A stretch of 12,472 nucleotides of DNA from Pseudomonadota bacterium (GCA_023423675.1 JAFAFD010000161.1:1-12472); one strand, 5' to 3'; counted from the stretch's first letter, positions 1 through 7,590 are shown. Numbers and translations: made by a program. Notes: a model not told the origin generated them from the letters alone.

Positions 1-93
1 CCGAGCTTACATGGACGTACTTGCAGCGTCCCCTGCCACCGGACCCACCCCGCCCACCCACAGGACCCCCGCTTTTGACGTAGACGTTGCACC

Positions 94-127
94 GGCTTGC
101 AGCAGGTGCAGGGCTGCAAGCCCTGCA
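94..127. repeat. Two overlapping, mutually exclusive inverted repeats
   Basis: GGCTTGCAGC (94-103) is perfectly inverted as GCTGCAAGCC (113-122), with a 9-base spacer. TGCAGGGCT (107-115) is perfectly inverted as AGCCCTGCA (119-127), with a 3-base spacer. Because they share 113-122 and 107-112, the two hairpins cannot form together. No T-run follows, so this is not a standard intrinsic terminator. Nested palindromes upstream of a sugar operon that encodes its own LacI-family repressor suggest a repressor-binding region. An alternative RNA fold in the leader is also possible. The function is inferred; the symmetry is seen directly. Confidence 0.6.
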
Positions 128-202
128 AAGAGAAAACCCACCCTCTTTTGCTGCGGCGCAGAATGCATGGATGGGCGCTCCCTGCTTTACTTCAATCGAT
201 CT

Positions 203-224
203 AAATCCGCCGGGGTGCGGATTT
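203..224. repeat. Perfect 8-bp inverted repeat in the GH92 leader (candidate operator or hairpin)
   Basis: AAATCCGC (203-210) and GCGGATTT (217-224) are perfect reverse complements separated by CGGGGT. The 22-bp total size and the A/T-rich outer ends suit a dimeric repressor site, and it lies about 75 bases before the GTG start. It could instead form a small hairpin in the mRNA leader. Its arms differ from those at 94-127, so one protein need not bind both. Assignment to the LacI-type regulator of this locus is a guess from position only. Confidence 0.5.
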
Positions 225-285
225 GTACCGATGGAAACGAGGCGTTCGGCCACCGCGGCCGGCGCTTCGCTGCCGCCCTGCCGCC

Positions 286-291
286 AAGGAG
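286..291 (+). promoter_or_regulatory. Ribosome-binding site that fixes the GH92 GTG start
   Basis: AAGGAG lies 8 bases before a GTG at 300. The in-frame alternatives, ATG at 87 and ATG at 231, have no comparable Shine-Dalgarno sequence. The GTG start also places a signal peptide at the very N-terminus, which the longer versions would bury. This supports the GTG start. Confidence 0.75.
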
Positions 292-299
292 TCCTGTCC

Positions 300-2774
300 G
301 TGACCAGGTTGTCCCGCCGTCTGTCTGCCCGCCGCTCGCCGGCCCTGTCCCACCGCCCGCTGGCCCGCGTCGCCTGCCTGCTGGCATTGGCCGTCACGCC
401 CTGGCTGCAGGCCGCACCGGCCGCGCTGGAGCGCGAGGTCAATACCTTCATCGGCAGCAAGGATGACGGCAACACCTTCCCGGGTGCCTCGGCACCCTTC
501 GGCCTGATCCAGGTCAGCCCGATCGGCAGCCACTACTCGGGCTGGCGCTACGACGACGACAAGATCCGCGGCTTCGGCCACTCGTTCCTGTCCGGCGCCG
601 GTTGCTGGGAGCAGGGCGGCCAGGTCTCGATCCTGCCGGTCACCGGCAGCATCGGCCCCGGCGGCGATTTCGATACCGGCAACCCCAAGCAGTTCGACCA
701 CAAGGCCTACGCCTCCACCTACACGCATGACGGCGAGGTCGGCCAGGCCGGCTATTACAAGGTGCGCCTGACCAGCTACGGCGGCATCGACGCCGAAGCC
801 ACCGCGCGCACGCGTGCCGCGGCCGAGCGCTACACCTTCAGCCAGCGCAGTGGCGACGGCCACGTGATGATCAACGTCGGCCAGGCCAACGAGCGCCATT
901 CGGTCATCGGCAGCGTGGTCGACGTGGTCGGCGACCGCGTGGTCGAAGGCAAGCTGGTCACCAAGAGCTTCTGCGGCGGCCACCAGTACACCACCTGGTT
1001 TCGCGTCGAGTTCGACCGCCCCTTCAAGGCGCATGGCACCTGGGGCGCGACCGGTGGCCTGCCCAACGCGCGCCACAGCATGGAAGGCGAGCAGAAGCCG
1101 AACGGCGCCTGGCTGACCTTCGACCTGGCCAAGGGCCAGTCGGTCACTGCGGTCAGCGCGATCTCGCACGTGGACGCCGAAGGTGCGCGTACCAACCTGC
1201 GCGCCGAGGGCATGCAGGGTGGGGCGCTGATCGGTTTCGACAGGATGCGTTCGCTGTCCCAGCAGGCCTGGCGCGAGCAGCTGGCGCGGGTGCGCGTGCA
1301 GGGTGGCAGCGGCGATGACCGCACCGTCTTCTACAGTGCGATGTACCACGCGTTGCTGCAGCCGCTCACCGGCAGCGATGCCGACGGCCGCTACCGCGGC
1401 TACGACGATGGCATCCACCGCGCCGATGGCTGGACCTATTACGAGTACTTCTCGCTGTGGGATACCTACCGCGCGCAGAACCAGTGGCTGGCGTTGACCC
1501 GCCCGGACGTGGCACGCGACATCGGCCGCACCCTGCTGGCCACCGACGAGCAGGGCGGCTGGCTGCCGCGCTGGGGCTATGCCAACTTCGAAACCAACAT
1601 CATGACCGGCGACCCGGTCACGCCCTTCATGGTCGACCTGTGGCGCTTCGGCGCGCTCAAGGGCCGAGAATCGCAGGCCTGGGATGCGCTGCGTCGCAAT
1701 GCCTTCGGTACGCCGCCGCTGAACTCGCGCATGGCCGGCCGCTCGGGCAACCCGACTTACCTGGACAAGGGTTACGTGGCCTACGACCGCGCCTTCCCCT
1801 CCAAGGGCATGGACGTCGACCCGCATCACGGCGGTTCGGCCACGCTGGAATATGCGTTGGCCGACTGCGCGCTTTCGCAGATGGCCGATGGCCTCGGCCA
1901 CGCCCAGGATGCGGCGACGCTGCGCGAACGCGGCCGCAACTGGCACAAGGTGTGGGATCCGCAGGTGCGTGACGCCGAGACCGGCTTCACCGGCTTCCCG
2001 CGCCCGCGCACCGAGGACGGCCAGTGGTACACCCCGGCCGACGGCCATTACAGCCCGCGCTCGCAGCATGGTTTCCATGAAGGCACCGCATGGCAGTACC
2101 AGTGGCTGGCGCAGCAGGACGTGCCGGGCCTGGTGGAAGCGATGGATGGTCGCGAGCAGGCCGGCCGCCGCCTCGATGCCTTCTTCGCGATGGATGCGTT
2201 GGAGGCCGATCCGCTCAATGCCGCCCGCAAGGAGTGGGTGGTGGGGCCGTACAGCTACTACAACCAGTTCCGCTACAACCCGAACAACGAGCCGGACCTG
2301 CATTCGCCGTGGCTGTACACCCTGATCGGCCAGCCGTGGAAGACGGCCAACGTGCTGCGTGCCGCGCAGCAGCTGTTCACCAACGCGCCCAACGGCGTGA
2401 CCGGCAATGACGACCTGGGCACGATGTCGGCCTGGTACCTGTTCAGCGCGATCGGCATGTACCCGGCAGTGCCGGGCAGCGGTGAGTTCCTGCTGCACAC
2501 TCCGCGCTTTGCCAAGGTGGAAGTGGACATGGGCAATGGCCGCACCCTGCGCATCGACGCGCCGGGCGCCGACGGCCGCCGCCTGCAGTACGTGCAGGGC
2601 GTGCAGGTCGATGGCCAGGCGCATGCACCGGTGTGGCTGGACTGGAGCCGACTGCAGCAGGGCCCGCGCCTGCGTTTCGCCCTGGATGGCAAGGCGCCGA
2701 CCCAGGGCTGGGGCACCGCCGTGGCCGATCTGCCGGTCTCCTGGTGCGCTGCACCAGGCAGCCAGCTGCGATGA
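300..2774 (+). CDS. Secreted GH92 alpha-mannosidase
   Basis: Glycoside hydrolase family 92 exo-acting alpha-mannosidase of about 824 residues, which would release mannose from the non-reducing ends of glycans outside the cytoplasm. Residues 1-38 look like a Sec signal peptide: a long arginine-rich start, a hydrophobic core around 24-33, and probable cleavage near LQA-AP. The mature protein opens with the family's N-terminal beta-sandwich signature (VNTFIGSKDDGNTFPGAS from residue 47). The catalytic domain has HEGTAWQYQW, with E594 the likely general acid, and GNDDLGTMSAWY, with the acidic pair at 704-705 in the region that supplies the general base. GH92 enzymes are calcium-dependent and inverting, and they cleave alpha-1,2, 1,3, 1,4 or 1,6 links; the linkage here cannot be read from sequence. 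It is first in a mannoside locus that ends with a beta-mannosidase, which suggests sequential trimming. The length is normal for the family and the frame is intact. Confidence 0.93.
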   Translation: MTRLSRRLSARRSPALSHRPLARVACLLALAVTPWLQAAPAALEREVNTFIGSKDDGNTFPGASAPFGLIQVSPIGSHYSGWRYDDDKIRGFGHSFLSGAGCWEQGGQVSILPVTGSIGPGGDFDTGNPKQFDHKAYASTYTHDGEVGQAGYYKVRLTSYGGIDAEATARTRAAAERYTFSQRSGDGHVMINVGQANERHSVIGSVVDVVGDRVVEGKLVTKSFCGGHQYTTWFRVEFDRPFKAHGTWGATGGLPNARHSMEGEQKPNGAWLTFDLAKGQSVTAVSAISHVDAEGARTNLRAEGMQGGALIGFDRMRSLSQQAWREQLARVRVQGGSGDDRTVFYSAMYHALLQPLTGSDADGRYRGYDDGIHRADGWTYYEYFSLWDTYRAQNQWLALTRPDVARDIGRTLLATDEQGGWLPRWGYANFETNIMTGDPVTPFMVDLWRFGALKGRESQAWDALRRNAFGTPPLNSRMAGRSGNPTYLDKGYVAYDRAFPSKGMDVDPHHGGSATLEYALADCALSQMADGLGHAQDAATLRERGRNWHKVWDPQVRDAETGFTGFPRPRTEDGQWYTPADGHYSPRSQHGFHEGTAWQYQWLAQQDVPGLVEAMDGREQAGRRLDAFFAMDALEADPLNAARKEWVVGPYSYYNQFRYNPNNEPDLHSPWLYTLIGQPWKTANVLRAAQQLFTNAPNGVTGNDDLGTMSAWYLFSAIGMYPAVPGSGEFLLHTPRFAKVEVDMGNGRTLRIDAPGADGRRLQYVQGVQVDGQAHAPVWLDWSRLQQGPRLRFALDGKAPTQGWGTAVADLPVSWCAAPGSQLR

Positions 2775-2776
2775 TG

Positions 2777-2819
2777 TGTGCTGTGCCGTTCGAGGCAACC
2801 CAGCGAACGGCACGGCACG
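2777..2819 (+). repeat. Long stem-loop just after the GH92 stop codon
   Basis: The core arms GTGCCGTTCG (2783-2792) and CGAACGGCAC (2804-2813) are perfectly complementary around an 11-base loop. In RNA the stem extends outward to about 16 pairs (2777-2792 with 2804-2819), including two G-U pairs. It begins three bases after the GH92 stop codon. No U-tract follows, so it is not a canonical intrinsic terminator. It could protect the 3' end of the GH92 message, cause partial termination before the regulator gene, or mark a processing site. It could also serve as a DNA site for the neighbouring LacI-type regulator. Confidence 0.65.
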
Positions 2820-2870
2820 ATGTGGTCACGATCCATTAGGCTTGAGGCTCCAGCGGAGTCCGGGAAGACG

Positions 2871-3920
2871 ATGAACGACAACGGCGGCAGTTCCAGCAAG
2901 CGTTCCGGCAAGGCAGTGACGGTGACCGACATCGCCCGTGCCATCGGCGTTTCGCGCGCGACCGTGTCGCTGGTGCTGCGCGGCAGCCCGCTGGTCAACG
3001 TCGATACCCGGGCCAAGGTCGAGGCCGAACTGCGCCGCCAGCGTTATGTCTACAACCGTGCGGCGGCCAACCTGCGCCGTCGCACCTCGTCAAGCATCGC
3101 GCTGGTCATCAACGATCTGTCCAACCCGTTCTTCGCCGAATTCGCGTCCGGCGTGGACGAGGCCCTGGGCGGACGCGGCTACGTGACCCTGCTGGGCAGC
3201 ACCGGCGAATCGCCCGAGCGCCAGCAGGCGGTGCTGTCCACGCTGATGGAGCACACCCCGGCCGGCCTGATCCTGTCGCCGGCCGAGGGCAGCGACGCCA
3301 CCCTGGTGCGCCAGGCGCTGGGCGCCAACGCCAACGTGCTGCTGTTCAACCGTGAGCTTGACGGCGCCGACTGGGACTTCCTGACCCTGGACAACCAGCA
3401 CGGTGCCTACCTCGCCACCCGCCACCTGATCGAACGCGGCCATCGCCAGATCGCCTTCTTTGGCGGCCATGCCGATTCCAGCTCGTGCCACCAGCGCCGC
3501 GCCGGTTTCCAGCAGGCGCTGGCCGAGGCCGGGCTGACGCTGCCGCCGGGCTGGATGATCGAGTCCGCCCCTAACCGCCTTGAAGCTGCGGCGCGCACCG
3601 ACGAACTGTTCGTCGATGGCCACCGGCCGAGCGCGGCGGTCTGCTACAACGACACGGTCGCGCTGGGCCTGATGCTGGGCCTGAACTCGCGCGGCATCCG
3701 CCCCGGCGGCGACTTCGCCGTCACCGGGTTCGATGATATTTCCGAGGCGTCGGTGGCAGTGCCGCCGCTGACCACGCTCACTGCCGACCCGCGCGAGCGT
3801 GGCCGGCAGGCCGCCGCACTGCTGCTGCAGCGCCTGGATGACCCGGATGCGCCGCCGCAGCGCACGGTCGCCCCGGTGCAGCTGCGCATCCGCGAAAGCA
3901 GCGCCGCCCGCCCGAACTGA
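2871..3920 (+). CDS. LacI-family transcriptional regulator
   Basis: LacI/GalR-type DNA-binding regulator, about 349 residues, probably repressing this mannoside locus until a pathway sugar binds. The N-terminal helix-turn-helix occupies about residues 16-38 (VTDIARAIGVSRATVSLVLRG). The hinge helix (AAANLRRR, with hinge leucine L68) follows at 64-71. The rest is a periplasmic-binding-protein-like sensor domain with characteristic segments: NDLSNPFF (81-88), CYNDTVALGLM and VTGFDDISEA. The frame is open further upstream to 2778, but the ATG at 2871 gives the usual short tail before the helix-turn-helix. Shine-Dalgarno candidates are GGAG, 12 bases before the start, and GGAAG, 3 bases before it; neither is ideally spaced. 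It sits 96 bp after the GH92 gene and 63 bp before the transporter gene. The effector (mannose, fructose or a mannobiose) is not determinable from sequence. Confidence 0.93.
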   Translation: MNDNGGSSSKRSGKAVTVTDIARAIGVSRATVSLVLRGSPLVNVDTRAKVEAELRRQRYVYNRAAANLRRRTSSSIALVINDLSNPFFAEFASGVDEALGGRGYVTLLGSTGESPERQQAVLSTLMEHTPAGLILSPAEGSDATLVRQALGANANVLLFNRELDGADWDFLTLDNQHGAYLATRHLIERGHRQIAFFGGHADSSSCHQRRAGFQQALAEAGLTLPPGWMIESAPNRLEAAARTDELFVDGHRPSAAVCYNDTVALGLMLGLNSRGIRPGGDFAVTGFDDISEASVAVPPLTTLTADPRERGRQAAALLLQRLDDPDAPPQRTVAPVQLRIRESSAARPN

Positions 3921-3983
3921 TCCTTTTCAACGCACACTCCTTCCACGCAACAACGACCTTCCGCGCATCGAGGCGCGAACCGC

Positions 3984-5297
3984 ATGCCGATCTCCGCAAC
4001 GCCCCGCCCATCGGGTTCCTCCAGCAGCCAGGCACCGGTCATGAATGCCCGTGCTGCTCTGGCGGTCGCCACCACCATCTTCTTCATGTGGGGCTTCCTG
4101 ACCAGCCTCAACGACGTGCTGATCCCGCATCTGAAGGCGGTGTTTGAGCTGAACTACACCCGCGCGATGCTGGTGCAGTTCACCTTCTTCGGCGCGTACT
4201 TCCTGATGTCGGTGCCGGCCGGTCGGCTGGTGGCCCGTCTGGGCTACAAGAAGGGCATCATCGCGGGCCTGCTGATCGCGGGCGTGGGCGCGCTGGGCTT
4301 CTGGCCGTCGGCCGCGCTGCGCACCTATGAAGCGTTCCTTGCGTCGCTGTTCGTGCTGGCCAGCGGCATCACCGTGCTGCAGGTCGCTGCCAATCCCTAC
4401 GTCGCGCTGCTGGGCCCGGAACAGACCGCATCGAGCCGACTGACCCTGGCGCAGGCGCTCAATTCTCTGGGCACCACGCTGGCACCGCTGTTTGGTGGTT
4501 TCCTGATCCTCAGCACCGCAGTGAAGAGCGGCGATGAGATCGGCGCGATGCCGGTGGCCGAGCAGATTGCCTACCGTGCTGCCGAGGCGCAGTCGGTGCA
4601 GGGGCCGTATGTGGGGCTGGCCATCGCGCTGGTGCTGCTGGCGGTGTTCGTCTACCTGTTCCGCCTGCCCAGCCTGACCGAGTCGACCGAGCAGGCCGAC
4701 AGCGGCCACCACACGCTGCTCGATGCCCTCAAGCACCCGCACGTGCTGTTCGGCGTGCTGGCCATCTTCTTCTACGTCGGCGCCGAAGTGTCCATCGGCA
4801 GCCTGATGGTGAACTACCTGGCGCTGCCGGAGATCGGTGGCATGACCGAACAGCAGGCCACCAACTACGTGTCGGCCTACTGGGGCTGCGCGATGGTCGG
4901 CCGTTTCGCCGGCGCGTGGCTGCTGGCCAAGTTCTCGCCGCGCCGCCTGTTGGCCGGTTTCGCGTTGGCCAATGTGGTGCTGCTGGCTGTCACCCTGGCG
5001 TCGGGTGGCAAGGTCGCGCTGTACGGCATCGTGGCGACCGGTCTGTTCAACTCCATCATGTTCCCGACCATCTTCTCGCTGGCCATCGAGCGCCTGGGCC
5101 CGCTGACCAACAAGGCCTCCAGCCTGCTGATCATGGCCATCGTCGGCGGCGCGATCATCCCGCTGCTGCAGGGCATGCTGGCCGACCGCATCGGCCTGCA
5201 CCTGAGCTTCGTGCTGCCGGTGATCTGCTACGTCTACATCATCTTCTACGGTCTGGTGGGCTCGCGCCCGCCGGCTGTCCGCACGCACGGAGGCTGA
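3984..5297 (+). CDS. MFS hexose transporter, FucP/GluP family
   Basis: Inner-membrane sugar:proton symporter of the fucose-galactose-glucose branch of the major facilitator superfamily, 437 residues with about 12 hydrophobic helices. FFMWGFLTSLNDVLIPHLK in the first helix carries D44, at the position of the essential D46 of E. coli FucP. In helix 4, VLQVAANPYV has Q133 where FucP has E135; I recall this as common in the glucose, galactose and GlcNAc members. From context the substrate is most likely free mannose released by the two mannosidases; fructose or glucose are alternatives. The ATG at 3984 has GAGG 10 bases upstream. Starting at the second Met (ATG at 4041) would give 418 residues and remove a low-complexity serine-rich tail, so the start is uncertain. 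I see no clear promoter or palindrome in the 63-bp gap before it. The kinase gene starts 7 bp after its stop codon. Confidence 0.9.
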   Translation: MPISATPRPSGSSSSQAPVMNARAALAVATTIFFMWGFLTSLNDVLIPHLKAVFELNYTRAMLVQFTFFGAYFLMSVPAGRLVARLGYKKGIIAGLLIAGVGALGFWPSAALRTYEAFLASLFVLASGITVLQVAANPYVALLGPEQTASSRLTLAQALNSLGTTLAPLFGGFLILSTAVKSGDEIGAMPVAEQIAYRAAEAQSVQGPYVGLAIALVLLAVFVYLFRLPSLTESTEQADSGHHTLLDALKHPHVLFGVLAIFFYVGAEVSIGSLMVNYLALPEIGGMTEQQATNYVSAYWGCAMVGRFAGAWLLAKFSPRRLLAGFALANVVLLAVTLASGGKVALYGIVATGLFNSIMFPTIFSLAIERLGPLTNKASSLLIMAIVGGAIIPLLQGMLADRIGLHLSFVLPVICYVYIIFYGLVGSRPPAVRTHGG

Positions 5298-5304
5298 GTC
5301 GGAA

Positions 5305-6300
5305 ATGGGTGCCATTGTCTGCTTCGGCGAAATTTTGATCGATCTACTAGCGCAGCCGCCGGCCTCGGCCGACACCCCGCGCGCGTTCCTGCAGTACGCC
5401 GGCGGTGCGCCGGCCAACGTTGCCGTGGCCGCTGCGCGGCTGGGCGCGAAGACCCAGTTCGTCGGCATGCTCGGCCGCGACATGTTCGGTGACTTCCTGG
5501 CCGAGAGCCTGGTCGAGCACGGCGTCGGTACCGACTACATCGTGCGCACCGACGCGGCCAAGACCGCGCTGGCCTTCGTCGCGCTGGATGCCGCGGGCGA
5601 GCGCAGCTTCAGCTTCTACCGCCCGCCGGCGGCCGACCTGCTGTTCCGTGACAGCGATTTCCAGGCGGCCTGCCTGGACAACGCACAGTGCTTCCACGTC
5701 TGCTCCAACAGCCTGACCGAGCCGGCCATCGCCGAGGCGACCTTCGCCGGCATGGACCGCGCCCGCGCCGCCGGTGCGGTGGTCAGCCTGGACCTCAACC
5801 TGCGCCCGGCGCTGTGGCCGGCCGACGTCGATCCGACGCCGTGGCTGTGGCAGGCGCTGGAACGCGCCGACCTGGTCAAGCTGTCGCGCGAGGAACTGGA
5901 TTACCTGGCAGCACCGCACGGCGCCGAGGGCGACCAGGTGGTCCTGCAGCGGCTGCTGGCCGCGCAGGCGCGCTGGGTCATCGTCACTGACGGTGCCGCC
6001 ACGCTGCACTGGTACACCCGTGAGCAGCAGGGCCAGGTCACCAGCTTCAACGTCGCCACGGTCGACACCACGGCGGCCGGCGATGCCTTCGTCGGTGGCG
6101 TGCTGGTCGGCCTGCTGGAGCGCGGTGGTGCAGGTGCCGGCTTCGCTGCGTTCTGTCAGGACCCGCAGGCCATCGCCGCCACGCTGCGTTTCGGCGCCGC
6201 GGTGGGCGCGCTCGCCGTTACCCGCAAGGGCGCGTTCGCCGCGATGCCCTCGCTCGCTGAAGTGCAGCAGCTGCTGCAGGCACAGGACCTTTCCGCATGA
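5305..6300 (+). CDS. PfkB-family sugar kinase, probably fructokinase
   Basis: Cytoplasmic ATP-dependent ribokinase/PfkB-family kinase of 331 residues, which probably converts fructose to fructose 6-phosphate. It begins with the family's GEILIDLL strand. GGAPANVAVAAARLG at 33-47 is the first PfkB signature, and DTTAAGDAF at 254-262 is the second, with D260 the catalytic base and AAG forming the anion hole. The order of these elements resembles bacterial fructokinases more than ribokinase or KDG kinase. The strongest argument for fructose is the next gene, a mannose isomerase whose product is fructose. GGAGG at 5289-5293 is 11 bases before the ATG. Its stop overlaps the start of the isomerase gene by 4 bases (ATGA), which implies translational coupling. 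2-Keto-3-deoxygluconate or another hexose cannot be excluded as substrate. Confidence 0.87.
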   Translation: MGAIVCFGEILIDLLAQPPASADTPRAFLQYAGGAPANVAVAAARLGAKTQFVGMLGRDMFGDFLAESLVEHGVGTDYIVRTDAAKTALAFVALDAAGERSFSFYRPPAADLLFRDSDFQAACLDNAQCFHVCSNSLTEPAIAEATFAGMDRARAAGAVVSLDLNLRPALWPADVDPTPWLWQALERADLVKLSREELDYLAAPHGAEGDQVVLQRLLAAQARWVIVTDGAATLHWYTREQQGQVTSFNVATVDTTAAGDAFVGGVLVGLLERGGAGAGFAAFCQDPQAIAATLRFGAAVGALAVTRKGAFAAMPSLAEVQQLLQAQDLSA

Positions 6301-7523
6301 CCACCTCGCCTGATTTCCGTTCGCCCGCCTTCCTGCGCGCGCACATCGCCGACACCATGGCGTTCTACCACCCGCGCTGCATCGATCCCAACGGCGGCTT
6401 CTTCCACTACTTCCGTGATGACGGCAGCATCTACGATGCCGGCCACCGCCACCTGGTGAGCAGCACGCGCTTCGTCTTCAACTATGCGATGGCCTACCGC
6501 GAATTCGGCAATGCCGAGTACCGCGAGGCGGTGGAGCACGGCGTACGCTACCTGCGCGAGGTGCACCGCAACCCGGCCACCGGCGGTTACGCCTGGACCC
6601 TGCGCGATGGCAAGGTCGAGGACGACATGAACCACTGCTACGGCGTGGCCTTCGTGCTGCTGGCCTACAGCTGCGCGCTGAAGGCGGGCGTCGAGCAGGC
6701 CCGCGCGTGGATGGACGAGACCTGGCAGCTGCTGGAAGCGCGCTTCTGGGAGCCGCAGCACGGCCTGTACAAGGACGAAGCCGACGGCCAGTGGAACTTC
6801 ACCGGCTACCGCGGCCAGAACGCCAACATGCACATGTGCGAGGCGATGCTGGCCGCGTTCGAGGCCAGTGGCGAGCAGCGCTATGTGGAGCGCGCGCTGC
6901 AGCTGGCCGACAACATGACCCGCCGCCAGGCCGCCAAGGCCGGTGGCCTGGTCTGGGAACACTACGACATGAGCTGGGAGATCGACTGGGATTACAACCT
7001 GGACAATCCCAAGCACCTGTTCCGCCCGTGGGGCTTCCAGCCTGGCCACCAGACCGAGTGGGCCAAGCTGCTGCTGATCCTGGATCGTCACGTGCAGGCC
7101 GACTGGCTGGTGCCGACCGCGCAGCATCTGTTCGATGTGGCCGTGGAGCGCAGCTGGGACGAGGCACGCGGTGGTCTGTATTACGGTTTCGCGCCGGAAT
7201 CGCGCCGCCAGCCGGGCATGGACGGCGCGCCGATCGGTGGCGACAGCTTCGTCTGCGACGACGACAAGTACTTCTGGGTGCAGGCCGAAACGCTGGCCAC
7301 CGCCGCGCTGATGGCCAAGCGCACCGGCGATGACCGCTACTGGCAGTGGTACGAGCGCATCTGGGCGTACTCGTGGGAGCACTTCGTCGACGACCAGTAC
7401 GGCGCCTGGTTCCGCATCCTCGATGCCGACAACCGCAAGTACAGCGACGAGAAGAGCCCGGCCGGAAAGGTGGATTACCACACCATGGGTGCGTGCTACG
7501 AAGTGTTGAACGTCGTTCGTTGA
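6297..7523 (+). CDS. Mannose isomerase, AGE/YihS family
   Basis: Cytoplasmic aldose-ketose isomerase of the N-acylglucosamine 2-epimerase superfamily, 408 residues with an (alpha/alpha)6-barrel fold. It is most likely a D-mannose isomerase (mannose to fructose). Three histidines fall where the YihS-type active site expects them: H179 in NANMHMCEAM, H251 in GFQPGHQTEWAK and H395 in KVDYHTMGACYEV. By my count they correspond to YihS H176, H248 and H383; the last two are described as the acid/base pair. This favours an isomerase over a GlcNAc or cellobiose 2-epimerase, though those are close relatives. The neighbouring fructokinase, transporter and mannosidases agree with the call. The start ATG lies inside the stop of the kinase gene, so the two are probably translated as a coupled pair with matched dosage. 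No frame disruption is seen. Confidence 0.88.
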   Translation: MTTSPDFRSPAFLRAHIADTMAFYHPRCIDPNGGFFHYFRDDGSIYDAGHRHLVSSTRFVFNYAMAYREFGNAEYREAVEHGVRYLREVHRNPATGGYAWTLRDGKVEDDMNHCYGVAFVLLAYSCALKAGVEQARAWMDETWQLLEARFWEPQHGLYKDEADGQWNFTGYRGQNANMHMCEAMLAAFEASGEQRYVERALQLADNMTRRQAAKAGGLVWEHYDMSWEIDWDYNLDNPKHLFRPWGFQPGHQTEWAKLLLILDRHVQADWLVPTAQHLFDVAVERSWDEARGGLYYGFAPESRRQPGMDGAPIGGDSFVCDDDKYFWVQAETLATAALMAKRTGDDRYWQWYERIWAYSWEHFVDDQYGAWFRILDADNRKYSDEKSPAGKVDYHTMGACYEVLNVVR

Positions 7524-7559
7524 GGCGCGTCCCGCCGAACGCATGACGCAAGGAAATCG

Positions 7560-7583
7560 GTAGCGCCGGGCCGGGCCCGGCGG
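7560..7583. repeat. REP/SMAG-like GTAG palindrome inside the operon gap
   Basis: GTAG (7560-7563) is followed by CGCCGGGCC (7564-7572) and its perfect inverse GGCCCGGCG (7574-7582), almost without a loop. The GTAG head plus a GC-rich stem matches the layout of Stenotrophomonas SMAG REP elements, although this stem is unusually GC-rich. It lies in the 78-bp gap between the isomerase and beta-mannosidase genes and ends 7 bases before the latter's ribosome-binding site. Such elements often stabilise or process the upstream mRNA. Confidence 0.65.
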
Positions 7584-7590
7584 AAAACCC

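Larger units (their letters stand above)
1..299 (+). promoter_or_regulatory. Upstream leader/promoter region of the mannoside locus
   Basis: No convincing gene lies here. The frame of the GH92 gene stays open back to an ATG at 87, but that stretch lacks secretory or GH92 sequence and precedes a well-placed ribosome-binding site at 286-291. The region should hold the promoter and operator of the locus. A TTGACG hexamer at 75-80 resembles a -35 box, but no good -10 box sits 16-18 bases downstream, so the promoter is not resolved. Two palindrome clusters (94-127 and 203-224) are the main structure and are listed separately. What lies to the left of the window is unknown. Confidence 0.55.

Noticed and set aside
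87..299. N-terminal extension of the GH92 gene from the ATG at 87 or 231
   Set aside because: It would bury the signal peptide and has no ribosome-binding site, whereas the GTG at 300 has AAGGAG at 8-base spacing. It also contains the palindromes expected of a regulatory leader.
201..2813. 870-codon open frame on the minus strand opposite the GH92 gene
   Set aside because: It is a mirror of the GH92 coding frame in high-GC DNA. The protein is low-complexity, rich in Ala, Arg, Gln and Val, with no recognisable domain, while the plus strand encodes a clear GH92 enzyme.
2778..2870. Upstream extension of the LacI regulator from the first ATG at 2778
   Set aside because: It would begin inside the long stem-loop and add 31 residues before a normally placed helix-turn-helix. 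The ATG at 2871 gives the usual family length.
3927..5483. 518-codon minus-strand open frame opposite the transporter
   Set aside because: It is Gln/Arg/His-rich repetitive sequence typical of the complement of a membrane protein in GC-rich DNA; the plus strand encodes a full MFS protein.
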